The notes: generated by a model from the sequence alone, not told the origin. Positions 52,614-61,821 are shown, numbered from the stretch's first letter. The stretch: 64,000 nt of DNA from Pseudomonas sp. DTU_2021_1001937_2_SI_NGA_ILE_001 (GCF_032463525.1 NZ_CP135971.1:1488001-1552000), one strand, 5' to 3'. Made by a program: numbers and translations.

Positions 52614-53726
52614 ATGACCCCCTTCCGTCCTCGCGCCTTGCCCTGGCTGGCCGCCGCGGTCTGCCTGCAGGCCAGCTCGGCACTGGCCGACAACTATTGC
52701 TACTGGCAAATGCCCGCCGGGCCAACCATGCTCTCCTTCGTGCAGAATATCGGGACCCTGTACGTGCCCCGCGACGCACCGGTCGGCACCGTGATCGGCC
52801 AGCCCCTGCGCCCCGCGTTCATCCAGCACCCCGGCCCGCACCGGCCCATGTGTTTCTACAAGGACATGAACGGCGGCAATCTGTGGTTCCATGCCCAGGC
52901 GTCGGTGCCCATCCATCCGTCACCCTTGCCACCGATCGGCGGCGAGGACACCACGGGCAAGATTCTGCAAACGTCCATCCCTGGCGTCGGCGCGATGATC
53001 AGGCTGGGTACCCCCCACCACAGCACCCTGGCCATCAATGCCTTCGTAGCCGATGACGGACGCCCGTTCGTGCCCTTCACGGGCACCCGCCGACCGCACC
53101 GCAACCCACTCGAACTCGACATCGAGCTGTACTACATTCGCCCCACGGTGACCCTGGTCAAGACCGGCACGATCCCGACCGGGCCGAACACGCTGACCGG
53201 CAGCGAACTGTTTGGCGGCTATGTGCAGGACCTGGGCAAAGTGTTCCAGTACGGAATGACGGGCACGGTGATCCAGGCGCAGTGCAGTGTCAGCGCCAAC
53301 CCGGTCAGCGCCGACCCGGTGATGCTCGGGGAATGGGACAGTGCGGACTTCACCGGGCCTGGCCACACCACCCCGGTGGTGCCGTTCAGCATCAACCTGA
53401 GCAATTGTGAAACCGACCCTGGCGGCCCCGTCACCACCGCGCACCTGCGCCTCGACGGCCTCAACGGCTCGCAGCCGGTGGGCCCGACCAGCAATGGCGT
53501 GTTCAGCCTGACCACCGACTCTGGCGCACAAGGCGTGGGCATCCAGATTCTCAAGGCCGATGGCATCACCCCCATGGAACTGGCTACCGAGGTGCCGATG
53601 ACCACGCTCACCCCCGGTGACATGGCGCTGCACTTCAATGCCCGCTTCTACCAGACCGAAGCCAGCCGGGACGTAAGGCCCGGCCTGGCCAAGGGTGCGC
53701 TGAGTTTCACCCTCACTTACCAGTGA
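52614..53726 (+). CDS. Predicted fimbrial tip adhesin
   Basis: The 370-residue protein (ATG 52614, GGAAA upstream) has a signal peptide ending SALADNYCYWQ. It is about twice pilin size. An N-terminal region (~25-190) begins YCYWQMPAGPTMLSF with PMCFYKDMNGGNLWF, and a C-terminal pilin-like domain (~195-370) runs from RPTVTLVKTGTIPTGPNTLTGSEL through TVIQAQCSVS and FSINLSNCETDP, a Cys pair, to ARFYQTEASRDVRPGLAKGALSFTLTYQ, a typical terminal donor-strand sequence. This two-domain layout and last position in the operon fit a FimH/MrkD-like tip adhesin. The receptor domain matches nothing I know, so ligand specificity is open. Confidence 0.85.
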   Translation: MTPFRPRALPWLAAAVCLQASSALADNYCYWQMPAGPTMLSFVQNIGTLYVPRDAPVGTVIGQPLRPAFIQHPGPHRPMCFYKDMNGGNLWFHAQASVPIHPSPLPPIGGEDTTGKILQTSIPGVGAMIRLGTPHHSTLAINAFVADDGRPFVPFTGTRRPHRNPLELDIELYYIRPTVTLVKTGTIPTGPNTLTGSELFGGYVQDLGKVFQYGMTGTVIQAQCSVSANPVSADPVMLGEWDSADFTGPGHTTPVVPFSINLSNCETDPGGPVTTAHLRLDGLNGSQPVGPTSNGVFSLTTDSGAQGVGIQILKADGITPMELATEVPMTTLTPGDMALHFNARFYQTEASRDVRPGLAKGALSFTLTYQ

Positions 53727-53730
53727 GGCC

Positions 53731-53760
53731 ACGGCCTGCCGGTGCGACCCGGCAGGCCGT
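53731..53760. terminator. Bidirectional terminator between adhesin and Ig-like gene
   Basis: ACGGCCTGCCGG (53731-53742) and CCGGCAGGCCGT (53749-53760) form a perfect 12-bp stem with a 6-nt loop. It separates the convergent stops of the fimbrial operon (53726) and the minus-strand gene at 53760. Confidence 0.75.
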
Positions 53761-55223
53761 CAGGCGCGCAGCGTCGCATTGGCGGTGCCAAAAGCCTGCC
53801 AAGTCGTCCCGTTGTCAAAGCTCACCGAAGCCTTGATCTCCAGCGGGCTGCCAACCTTGAAACGCCGCAGTTCCGTGCTGGACAGCTTGCCGGCGGGAAA
53901 CACCTCGACCGCTGCGTCGACCGGCTGCCTCACCAAGACCTCGATGCTGAGCATCTGCCCGGCTTGATCCAGCCCATTGACCTGGAGGTTGACGAGCTGC
54001 CCGCTGGCCATGAACGACCAGCGCTGCAGCGAGAAATGCGCCTGGCCACCGCTGGCATCCACGGCCGCGATACTGATCTCGCCAGCGCGGATGGCGTCGC
54101 ACTGCACCGTCGGCAGGCCATTCAGGCCGCCAACCTTGAGGTTGGATTCGCTCGAAGCCTGCGGGTCGTCCACACCTGCTTCGACCACCTCGTAATACAC
54201 AGGCACGTTGGTGTGGCCGATATGTGGCGAAACATGCGCGACAGGCACCCGATACTCGCGCGAGCCAGGCGCGGTCTCGGTGTCGCCGCGCCAACTGCCC
54301 AATTCGCCGGGCTGCGCCCACTGCATGAACACCTGATCGGTCTCGTAGAGCACGGCATCGGGGGGAATCACCAGCGTCACACCGTTGATCCCATTGAGCG
54401 GGTCAAGGAGCCAATTGCTGCCGCTGCCGGCCGCTTCCTTGATTCGCGGGGCGGGAAGTCTACGCGGTGGCTTGTGCGCGGCAACCATCAGGGCTGTGGC
54501 TTGAGCCTGCCGGCTGGCGTTGCCGGCGCGATCCTCGATCTTGTAGCTGGCGTAGCGCTGGCCATCGCCACGATCACGAATCAGCTGGCCCTCGAACACC
54601 ACCTTGATAGGCTGGCCGATGTCGTTGCGGGTCAGGGTGCAGCAACCGGCCAGATCAGCCGAGGTAGCCCCTGCCCCCCAGTACCAGCTCAGCACATCAC
54701 CGGGGGCGGCTACCTGATACGCAGGGAGCGTGCTCTGCAAGCGGTCGTCATGGCCAAGCAGGTACTGCCAGTCGACGGTCGCCGTATCGAACACCAGGCG
54801 CTCGTTGACATTGAGCACCGGCGGGGTCAGGTCGATGGTCACGGGCGTCCTGCCCGACTGCGCCACACTGCCGCTGGGCTGGGTCAGCTCGTACCAGACC
54901 TGATGCTCGCCCTGCACCAGATGGAGCACCGGCACGGTGAAGTAGCGATCCTGGTCAGGTATGGCATCGGGATGATCGTCGCTGTGCCATTCGCGCTGCT
55001 CGACCAGCTGAGTGGTGACACCGGAGGTCCAGAACAACTTGAGGAGGGTCTTCTGCCCCGGAATGGGCAAGTGTTCCCACGCCGGTACTTCGACCGGCAA
55101 TGGGACATAGGTCGCGGCGGTTGGCAACAGGTGGGTCTGGTCCCACTGGGGGTCGTCGGGCAGCAAGCCCTCGACCACGGGACCGGGCAGCTCGCGGGGT
55201 TGTATCGCAGGGGCGTTGCTCAT
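53760..55223 (-). CDS. Ig-like repeat protein related to the 41377-43164 and 57713-59710 products
   Basis: ATG 55223 follows a GGGAGAG site. The 487-residue protein has no signal peptide. It is made of beta-rich modules: VPAWEHLPIPGQKTLLKLFW with GEHQVWYELTQPSGSVAQSGRTPVTIDLTPPVLN, then YASYKIEDRAGNASRQAQA, then LVIPPDAVLYETDQVFMQWAQPGELGSWRGDT. The C-terminus (RWSFMASGQLVNLQVNGLDQAGQMLS, ending SVSFDNGTTWQAFGTANATLRA) aligns by eye with that of the 41377-43164 product, while the D-R-T-P-P/D-L-T-P-P and D-x-A-G-N-x-S-R motifs match the 57713-59710 product. A scaffold or adhesion role is inference. Confidence 0.7.
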   Translation of the reverse strand: MSNAPAIQPRELPGPVVEGLLPDDPQWDQTHLLPTAATYVPLPVEVPAWEHLPIPGQKTLLKLFWTSGVTTQLVEQREWHSDDHPDAIPDQDRYFTVPVLHLVQGEHQVWYELTQPSGSVAQSGRTPVTIDLTPPVLNVNERLVFDTATVDWQYLLGHDDRLQSTLPAYQVAAPGDVLSWYWGAGATSADLAGCCTLTRNDIGQPIKVVFEGQLIRDRGDGQRYASYKIEDRAGNASRQAQATALMVAAHKPPRRLPAPRIKEAAGSGSNWLLDPLNGINGVTLVIPPDAVLYETDQVFMQWAQPGELGSWRGDTETAPGSREYRVPVAHVSPHIGHTNVPVYYEVVEAGVDDPQASSESNLKVGGLNGLPTVQCDAIRAGEISIAAVDASGGQAHFSLQRWSFMASGQLVNLQVNGLDQAGQMLSIEVLVRQPVDAAVEVFPAGKLSSTELRRFKVGSPLEIKASVSFDNGTTWQAFGTANATLRA

Positions 55224-55243
55224 GCTGGACTCTCCCTGAACAG

Positions 55244-55268
55244 GGTGTCGAGCGCCAGGCTCGACACC
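55244..55268 (-). terminator. Hairpin between autotransporter and Ig-like gene
   Basis: GGTGTCGAGC (55244-55253) pairs perfectly with GCTCGACACC (55259-55268) around GCCAG. It lies ~100 bp after the autotransporter stop and 20 bp before the next start on the same strand, so it probably ends the autotransporter transcript at least partly. Confidence 0.55.
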
Positions 55269-55365
55269 GGTGGTCTGGGTCCATTTAACTCAACGCCCGC
55301 CGGGGGCGACACTGGTAGAACTGAGCGGCCCGCGATGAGCGCCGCCGCTTGGCGGTGCGAACCCG

Positions 55366-57558
55366 CTACCAGTTGTAACGAGCACCCAGGCTGGCCCCCC
55401 AAGGCTGTTCGATTCGCTCGCCGTGGCTGAAGGCGAAGTCGGCGTAGACCTGCCAGGTGCCGGACAACGAGGCCGCCGCGCCGAAACCCAGTTCGCCGCG
55501 TGACCCGGACAGGTCGTTGTTGAAACGGTTGTCGTTGACCCGCACCTGGTTGCCATCGGCGAACTCGTGAACCCACGCCGCTCTGACATAAGGCTGCAGC
55601 ACCCGCCCCTGACCCAGGTCGAAGTTGCGCCCGGCGGTTGCCCCTAGCTTGCCTAGCAGGGAACGGGTCTGTTCGCCCTCGGCGTGCATGCCGTTATCCA
55701 GGCGATAGTCCTTGCTGCCCATGACCAGACCCGACAGTTGGGCGAAGGGTTCGAGAAAATAACCGTTATCCAACTTCAGGTGCCGACCCAGTTCCAGCGA
55801 GGCGCCCAGGCCGTTATTGCTGTAGTCGCCGTTGCTCCGTTGCCCATCGCTCAGGGCCACCTCGGCCTTGTTACGCATGCGGTTGAACTTCAGTACGCCA
55901 TCGAAATACCAGCCACTGGCCTCGTCCAGCCAGGTGGCATAGGCACCGGCGTAGTAGCTGTCGACCTTGCCGTTGGTTGCCCGTCCCAGGTCGAGGTCGG
56001 AGTGGCTGTAGCCGGCCATCACCCCGGCCAACCACTGCCCGTCGCCGTAGGCCAGCGGCGTATCGACGCCCAGGCTCAGGCCCTGCATCGACTGGCGATA
56101 GCCAAGGCCGGCGCTGTGCTCGACGTCGTAGCGGCTGCCATAGCCACGCATCCAGCCGCCGGCATTGCCAGGATTCAGACGCAGCTCGCCCATCCGCGTG
56201 CGCAGGCTGGCCAGTTCGCCATACCAGACCGTCGGCGCGGCATTGAACAAGGCCAGGACGGTTCGAGTGCCCGGGCTGATGGTTTTGGATTCGGTGTCCA
56301 GATACCAGTCGTTGTCGCCGCGCTTGACCAGGTCGTACGACCAGGTGCCGAGATCCACCGGCCCCCCCAGCAAGCTGAACTGCGCGTCCCCACCACCGAT
56401 ATGCACCATGTGCAGGCTGGCTTCGCCCGAGAGATCCTGGCCACTGGCAGTGACTGCCAACTGGTGGCTGCCGCTGGCGTTGCCGGTGACCTCGAGGAAA
56501 TCGTGCAGGCCGTCGGTGAAGTCGGCCTTCATGGCGAAGGTGCCATTGCCGGAGAGCTGGCCCACCGAGAGCGTATAGAAGGACCGCGGCTGGCCCTGTT
56601 CGCCGAAACGCACCGTGCCGTTGTCCAGGCTCAGATTGGCCACCTGACCATCACCCGCCATGATCCATTGCGCCTGGCTGTTGACCGTCAGGCGCTCGAC
56701 ATTCTTGAGGTTACCGGTGAGGCTGGCGTTGTTCTGCAGCGTCAAGTGAGCCACGGCGCCTGGCTCGGCCACGACATCCCCGCGCAACTGGCTGTTGTCT
56801 ACGCTCATGTCGGCCTGTGCAGTGCCGATCACTTCCAGCAGCACCCCATTGGCGCCCTTCAGGGTGGAACCGTTGTTGACCAGGATCTCGGCCGTCCTGT
56901 CGGGCAGCCCGTAGTCACCCACCAGAATGGCTGAGCCGTGGGTGCCTTCTACGCTGGAGCCGTCGAGGATCAGCCGGTTGGGGGATGCCAGGTCGCTGCC
57001 GGGGTTGATGCCCACGCCAACGCCACCGCTGACCGTGGTGTTCTGCAGGCGGGCCTGGCCATTGCCCATTTGCAGGCCCTGGGTGCCACCGCTGATCTGG
57101 CTGTCACGTGCGCTGAAGTCGGCCCCGGTTCCCACCTGAACGCCGATGACACCCCCTTCGATGCGGCTGCCCTGCACGCTGGCCGTCGAACCACCGGGAA
57201 TCCCGGCGATGCTGCCCAGGCTCAGACCCAGCGTAGCGCCGTAAATACGGCTGCCAGTCACGTTCGCGTTAGCGTTACGCAGCTGTACGCCAGTGCCGTC
57301 GGCGGAAGCGACATCGGAGCCCTCCAGCACCAGGCCGCTGGTGGGATCAACGACGATCGCCAGGGTGCTGGCCCCCTGGGCCGTCAAGGTGGCGCCGTTG
57401 ATGACGCGATAATCCTGAACAGGGTCGCTTTGAGTGATGGTTCTATCGGCGGGAACAAACTCGGCACGTACCTGGTGCCCGATCAACAGCAAAGGCAACA
57501 ATGCAACGGGTCTTAGCCTGTAAAGCGGACGATACAAGTTGCCAGGCAAGTCATACAT
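55366..57558 (-). CDS. Pertactin-type autotransporter (type Va secretion)
   Basis: From ATG 57558 (TGGAG upstream) the product has 730 residues with a signal peptide (RPVALLPLLLIGHQVRAE). The passenger (~35-460) is a beta-helix of short repeats such as GSDVASADGTGVQLRNANANVTGSRIYG and GSRIEGGVIGVQVGTGADFSARDSQISGG, ending in a pertactin-like region (LTVNSQAQWIMAGDGQVANLSLDNGTVRFG; YTLSVGQLSGNGTFAMKADF). The C-terminal ~265 residues are the 12-strand translocator (GGWMRGYGSRYDVEHSAGLGYRQSMQGLSLGVD through AAASLSGTWQVYADFAFSHG), ending GARYNW with the expected terminal aromatic. No protease or esterase motif is visible in the passenger, so an adhesin role is most likely. Confidence 0.92.
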   Translation of the reverse strand: MYDLPGNLYRPLYRLRPVALLPLLLIGHQVRAEFVPADRTITQSDPVQDYRVINGATLTAQGASTLAIVVDPTSGLVLEGSDVASADGTGVQLRNANANVTGSRIYGATLGLSLGSIAGIPGGSTASVQGSRIEGGVIGVQVGTGADFSARDSQISGGTQGLQMGNGQARLQNTTVSGGVGVGINPGSDLASPNRLILDGSSVEGTHGSAILVGDYGLPDRTAEILVNNGSTLKGANGVLLEVIGTAQADMSVDNSQLRGDVVAEPGAVAHLTLQNNASLTGNLKNVERLTVNSQAQWIMAGDGQVANLSLDNGTVRFGEQGQPRSFYTLSVGQLSGNGTFAMKADFTDGLHDFLEVTGNASGSHQLAVTASGQDLSGEASLHMVHIGGGDAQFSLLGGPVDLGTWSYDLVKRGDNDWYLDTESKTISPGTRTVLALFNAAPTVWYGELASLRTRMGELRLNPGNAGGWMRGYGSRYDVEHSAGLGYRQSMQGLSLGVDTPLAYGDGQWLAGVMAGYSHSDLDLGRATNGKVDSYYAGAYATWLDEASGWYFDGVLKFNRMRNKAEVALSDGQRSNGDYSNNGLGASLELGRHLKLDNGYFLEPFAQLSGLVMGSKDYRLDNGMHAEGEQTRSLLGKLGATAGRNFDLGQGRVLQPYVRAAWVHEFADGNQVRVNDNRFNNDLSGSRGELGFGAAASLSGTWQVYADFAFSHGERIEQPWGASLGARYNW

Positions 57559-57712
57559 ACGGGCGTCTCCAGCCACTCAACGAAAGGGCGGCAAGACTAA
57601 GAAGATGCCCTTTCATTATCCATAAGACTATTCAACATTTCCCGTAGGAATCCTCCTACAACAACCTGGCAACTTGAAGTGCATTTCATCGGCTGCGCTT
57701 TTTATATAACGT
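57559..57712 (-). promoter_or_regulatory. Probable autotransporter promoter region
   Basis: These 154 bp lie between the autotransporter start and the stop of the upstream Ig-like gene and are AT-richer than the surroundings. GTAGGA (57644-57649) and TCCTAC (57654-57659) form an inverted repeat. No confident promoter boxes are assigned. Confidence 0.35.
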
Positions 57713-59710
57713 TCAGGGTATTTCCGGGATCGCAGTCAGATCGCAAGTTTGTCCCGGCGCATCCAGATCCTGCAAGCCAACGATCTTCAATTCGAACTTC
57801 GACTCCTCCTCTTTGTTATTAACGGTCAACTTGTAAGTCACTTTGGCATAGCCCCAGCCATTGGCGGTGTCTGTATGCGCGGGCAGGATGTAATCGGCGT
57901 AGGGCTGCACGAACCATGGCAGGCCGTTGGTCTCGGCACCTGCAGGAATGGTCAGGGTCGCGGCCAGTTCGCTGCCCGACACCTCGGTGGTCTGATCGGC
58001 CTCCAACAGCACCCAACGCAGTTTGGCCGACTCGCCCGGCACCAGATAGGCGGATGCCGGCACCGCGACCCGATAGCCGATGGCAGCGTCTGCCGCGCGC
58101 TTGCGCAAGGACTGGCAGTTCAGCAACAGGTTGCCGCTGCCTGGGTCAGACAGGTCCGGGAAGGTCGGCGCTGGCAGCTCCACCGGCACAGCCTCGACCT
58201 GCACCAGAGTTTCCTTCGAGCGCTGCTCATTGACAAAGTCCGCATGGCTGATGCTGTAGAACACCGGCACTACGCCCGATTGACCGGCCTCGATTTCACT
58301 CCACAGTACGTTGAATTCGACAAGGTCGCCTGCTGTCTCGCTGCCGTCGAGAGTACGCGAATCAGCCAGTGGCACACCGTTCCAGTACACCGTGATGACC
58401 TCTCCCGCGCCAGGGGGATCGTAGAGCGTGAGGCTGGCCGTGGCGTTCTTGCCGGCATCGGCTGGCGTCAGGTGGTTGGGCGTGCCCGAGTCGCCGGTCA
58501 CCACCAGCGGTGGCAGCCTCCCGTTGATCGGGTCAGGCTCATCCGGGTTGACCGGACCGGGATAGGCCAGGTTCACATCGACCGTGATGCCGTCACCAGC
58601 AGGTAACGGAAACGGCGTGGTGCCACGCCTGACCAGGTAAGTCACCGGCACCGACTGGGTGTCTGGGGCGTTGGTGTATTCGTCACGCAGGTGCGCCCAG
58701 CTTAACGGGACAACCACCGGAAACGGCGGAAAGCCCTCGCCCACTCGCTTGGGTGTCAACAGCGCACTACCCCAGCGCACGATCACATCATCATCCGGAT
58801 GGTAGGCGTCAAAGGCGGGAATCTCCACGGTCACCCCAAGGCGGGCATCGGCCAGGTCGATCAGCCCATCGCTGGCCAGGGGCACCACCGGCGAGCGCAG
58901 ATTGACGGGTAATGGCCCCCTGGCCACCTGGACAGTCTGCACACGCGAGGGGCGGCTGCGGTTGCCGGCCTTGTCGAACAGTTCATAGGCCACGTAATGA
59001 TCGCCCGACGCGAAGCGCTCGATCAGTGCGCGCCCGATGAACACCCGGTTATCGAGCGCAAGCAACTGAACGATATCAGGCACGATGGGCTGGTCGGCCG
59101 GCGGTACGGTATCGGACCAGACCACAGCCACCTTGACGAACTCACGCTTGTCTTCGACGAAGTCCGGCACGCTCAGCCAAATGCCGCCGTCCGCGTCCAG
59201 CTGCGTATCGACAACCGGTGGGATCGGCACCACGGCCGGGGGATCCTCGGCGCCGTAAGGTGGGGTACGGTCCAGGGTGACCGGCTGGTCAGGGGAGTAG
59301 TCGAACTGCCCGGAGTTCCAGCTGCGTACGCCATAACGAAACTGGAAAGTACCTTCCCGGCCATTGAAGTAGCGTGGATCGATACTTTGCAGCAGAGGAA
59401 AGGCCTCACTGATGGGGTGGGTGAATTGCTGGCTCCATAGAGGCGAATAGACGGGGTCATCGGGCAGCCGCCACTCCAGAACCAGCTCATCGCTAAGGCC
59501 GGGAGGTGGATTGTTGATTCGCCAGTCCGGGACCTTGACCTTGATAGGCGCCGACAACGCCGAAACCGGCAACAGTCCGTCTGCGTCACCGGCAATCGCA
59601 TCGGGAAATTCCGCCAGCGCCAAGTCATTTCTAGCGCCTTGACGCTCGGCCCGCTGCCGGATGTAAGCCTGTCTTGCCTGGTCCGCATTCTGCTTGCGGT
59701 TCGGGTCCAT
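57713..59710 (-). CDS. Ig-like repeat protein (third member)
   Basis: ATG 59710 (MDPNRKQNADQARQAYIRQR) is preceded by GGGAGGA and gives 665 residues; the frame upstream is unlikely coding. A charged helical N-terminus (~1-35) leads into ~100-residue beta modules: IKVKVPDWRINNPPPGLSDELVLEWRLPDD, YVAYELFDKAGNRSRPSRVQTVQV, VTVEIPAFDAYHPDDDVIVRWGSALL and ATASLTLYDPPGAGEVITVYWNGVPLADS. V-x-(V/I)-P-x-(F/W) with D-x-(V/L)-x-(V/L)-x-W marks each. The end LKIVGLQDLDAPGQTCDLTAIPEIP contains one of two Cys residues. No secretion signal is visible, which is odd for such an architecture and shared with its two relatives. Confidence 0.7.
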   Translation of the reverse strand: MDPNRKQNADQARQAYIRQRAERQGARNDLALAEFPDAIAGDADGLLPVSALSAPIKVKVPDWRINNPPPGLSDELVLEWRLPDDPVYSPLWSQQFTHPISEAFPLLQSIDPRYFNGREGTFQFRYGVRSWNSGQFDYSPDQPVTLDRTPPYGAEDPPAVVPIPPVVDTQLDADGGIWLSVPDFVEDKREFVKVAVVWSDTVPPADQPIVPDIVQLLALDNRVFIGRALIERFASGDHYVAYELFDKAGNRSRPSRVQTVQVARGPLPVNLRSPVVPLASDGLIDLADARLGVTVEIPAFDAYHPDDDVIVRWGSALLTPKRVGEGFPPFPVVVPLSWAHLRDEYTNAPDTQSVPVTYLVRRGTTPFPLPAGDGITVDVNLAYPGPVNPDEPDPINGRLPPLVVTGDSGTPNHLTPADAGKNATASLTLYDPPGAGEVITVYWNGVPLADSRTLDGSETAGDLVEFNVLWSEIEAGQSGVVPVFYSISHADFVNEQRSKETLVQVEAVPVELPAPTFPDLSDPGSGNLLLNCQSLRKRAADAAIGYRVAVPASAYLVPGESAKLRWVLLEADQTTEVSGSELAATLTIPAGAETNGLPWFVQPYADYILPAHTDTANGWGYAKVTYKLTVNNKEEESKFELKIVGLQDLDAPGQTCDLTAIPEIP

Positions 59711-60010
59711 GGCGGAGTCCTCCCTGTCTGTGCCATTGGATTCACGGCTGACCGGCGAGCCGGCACCGCGCTGTACGCCAGTTAACCGCCCAGGCCTGCG
59801 CCCGGCCACTGCCAGACTTGCCAGCTTGACAAGCCGACCAGGCCCGACCGGCAGCGCACCGGGCAATTTGTGTCAAACCTGATACATTGGCGACATGCCC
59901 ACGACATTCACCGCCCGCAAGCTTGCGCAGCGCTTACTGGCGATATGACAGCCAGCGACTCGTTCACGATTCGCCGCCCGCCCTGGCGGCCCCTCAGGCA
60001 ACAAAGGCCC
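59711..60010. other. Intergenic region between divergent Ig-like and response-regulator genes
   Basis: About 300 bp holds no supported gene. A plus-strand frame from 59870 runs into the response regulator but has no ribosome site or homologous sequence. TGTCAAA near 59871 and TTGGCGACA near 59887 are loosely symmetrical, too weak to call an operator. Promoters for both flanking genes should lie here. Confidence 0.4.
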
Positions 60011-60760
60011 ATGCAAGCATTCACCGACAGCCCCGCCGACGACTCGACCCCAGAACAACGCTGGATCACCCGCGCCTTGATCGTCGATGACGACGTGGCG
60101 ATCCGTGAACTGCTCTGCGATTACCTGGCGCGCTTCAATATCCAGGCGCGTGGCGTAACCGACGGCGTGCAGATGCGCCAGGCCCTGGCCGAGGGCAACT
60201 TCGACGTGGTGGTGCTCGACCTCATGCTGCCCGGCGAGGACGGCCTGTCGCTGTGCCGCTGGCTGCGCAGCACCTCGGACGTGCCGATCCTGATGCTCAC
60301 CGCGCGCTGCGAGCCCACCGACCGCATCATCGGCCTGGAACTGGGCGCCGATGACTACATGGCCAAGCCCTTCGAGCCTCGCGAACTGGTCGCACGCATC
60401 CAGACCGTGCTGCGCCGGGTACGCGACGACCGCAGCGACCAACGCACCACCATCCGCTTCGATGCCTGGCGGCTGAACAGCGTGCTGCGCCAGCTGATCG
60501 CCCCGGATGGCCTGGTGGTGCCGCTGTCCAACGCCGAATTCCGCCTGCTGCGGGTGTTCCTCGAGCGCCCGCATCGAGTGCTCAGCCGCGAACAGTTGCT
60601 CGACGCCGCCCGCGGACGCTCCATCGAGGCCTTCGACCGCAGCATCGACCTGCTGGTCTCGCGCCTGCGCCAGAAGCTCGGCGACGACCCGAAGAATCCG
60701 CAACTGATCAAGACCGTGCGCGGCGAAGGCTACCTGTTCGATGCACGGGAGCTGGCGTGA
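60011..60760 (+). CDS. OmpR-family response regulator
   Basis: I start this at ATG 60011 (MQAFTDSPADDSTPEQRW, AAAGG upstream), giving 249 residues. The receiver domain has RALIVDDDVAIRELLCDYLARF, D70 in VVVLDLMLPGEDG, LMLTAR and the Lys of MAKPFEPRELVARIQTVLRR. The winged-helix domain (~150-249) has VPLSNAEFRLLRVFLERPHRVLSREQLLDAARG and DRSIDLLVSRLRQKLGDDPKNPQLIKTVRGEGYLF. Its stop overlaps the start of the sensor kinase gene as GTGA, so the two are translationally coupled. Earlier in-frame ATGs (59870, 59945) lack ribosome sites. Confidence 0.93.
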   Translation: MQAFTDSPADDSTPEQRWITRALIVDDDVAIRELLCDYLARFNIQARGVTDGVQMRQALAEGNFDVVVLDLMLPGEDGLSLCRWLRSTSDVPILMLTARCEPTDRIIGLELGADDYMAKPFEPRELVARIQTVLRRVRDDRSDQRTTIRFDAWRLNSVLRQLIAPDGLVVPLSNAEFRLLRVFLERPHRVLSREQLLDAARGRSIEAFDRSIDLLVSRLRQKLGDDPKNPQLIKTVRGEGYLFDARELA

Positions 60761-61821
60761 TCCGCGCCGCCGACACCCTCTTCGCACGGCTGTTCGGCGG
60801 GGCGCTGGCGGCCATCGTGCTGGCCCACCTGTTGGCCTTTGCCTGGTTCACCTACTACGGACAGCAGCCACCCCCTCGCCACGAGCCGCCGCCCCATTTC
60901 CAGGCTCAAGAAGCGCACGGGCCGCCGTTTGACCACCGGCCGCCGGCCCCAGGCGAACGCCCCAGGCCGCCGCTGCTCGGGGGGCCGATCGTGCCGCTGG
61001 TCTTCCAGTTGATCACCCTGGTCGTCGCCGCCTGGTACGGCGCCAAGGCGCTGGCCAACCCGGTGCAGCGTCTCAGCGAAGCCGCCGAGAGACTCTCGGA
61101 GAACCTCGACAGCCCGCCGCTGACCATCACCGGTCCGCGCGAAGCCCGCCAGGCCGCACAGACCTTCAACCTGATGCAGCAGAAGATCCGCGATCAGTTG
61201 CAGCAGCGCGGGCGCATGCTCGCGGCTGTTTCCCACGACCTGCGCACTCCGTTGGCACGCCTGAAGCTGCGCGTCGAACAGATCGACGATACCCGCTTGC
61301 ACGACCAGATGAGCCAGGACCTCAACGACATGATCGGCATGATCGACGCGACCCTGAGCTACTTCAACCAGAACCGCCAGAGCGAGGCCATGCAGCAGTT
61401 CGACGTGCAGGCCCTGATCGAGTCGCTCGCCGAAAACGCCCAGGACAACGGCGACGACGTGACCTACCAGGGGATCTGCCGCCCGCTCAAGACCCAGCCC
61501 ATGGCCCTGCGTTCCTGCCTGCACAACCTGATCGACAATGCCTTGCGCTACGCCGGCAGCGCCCATGTGGACATTCTGGAAGAGGCTGAACAGGTGCGTA
61601 TCGCGGTGATCGATCATGGGCCTGGTATCACCGCGCACTTCCACGAGGCGGTGTTCGAGCCCTTCTACCGCCTGGAAGGCTCGCGCAATCGCAACTCGGG
61701 AGGGGTCGGCATGGGCATGACCATCGCCCGCGACGCGGCACGACGGATGGGCGGCGACCTGAAACTCGCTGAAACGCCAGGCGGCGGCCTGACCGCGATC
61801 CTGCACTTGCCCCGGGCCTGA
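60757..61821 (+). CDS. Sensor histidine kinase with a His/Pro-rich periplasmic loop
   Basis: The 354-residue kinase starts at GTG 60757 within the partner's stop codon. TM1 is about residues 13-33. The periplasmic loop (~36-76) is short and made mostly of Pro with His42, His47, His54 and His60. TM2 is ~78-98 (VPLVFQLITLVVAAWYGAKAL). A HAMP-like linker follows, then the H-box with His160 in AAVSHDLRTPLARLKLRVEQ, the N-box LHNLIDNALRYAG and G-boxes DHGPGITAHFHEAVFEPFYR and GVGMGMTIARDAARRMGG. The small His-rich loop could bind a metal or sense pH (inference). Downstream is an EF-hand protein gene on the same strand. Confidence 0.92.
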   Translation: MIRAADTLFARLFGGALAAIVLAHLLAFAWFTYYGQQPPPRHEPPPHFQAQEAHGPPFDHRPPAPGERPRPPLLGGPIVPLVFQLITLVVAAWYGAKALANPVQRLSEAAERLSENLDSPPLTITGPREARQAAQTFNLMQQKIRDQLQQRGRMLAAVSHDLRTPLARLKLRVEQIDDTRLHDQMSQDLNDMIGMIDATLSYFNQNRQSEAMQQFDVQALIESLAENAQDNGDDVTYQGICRPLKTQPMALRSCLHNLIDNALRYAGSAHVDILEEAEQVRIAVIDHGPGITAHFHEAVFEPFYRLEGSRNRNSGGVGMGMTIARDAARRMGGDLKLAETPGGGLTAILHLPRA

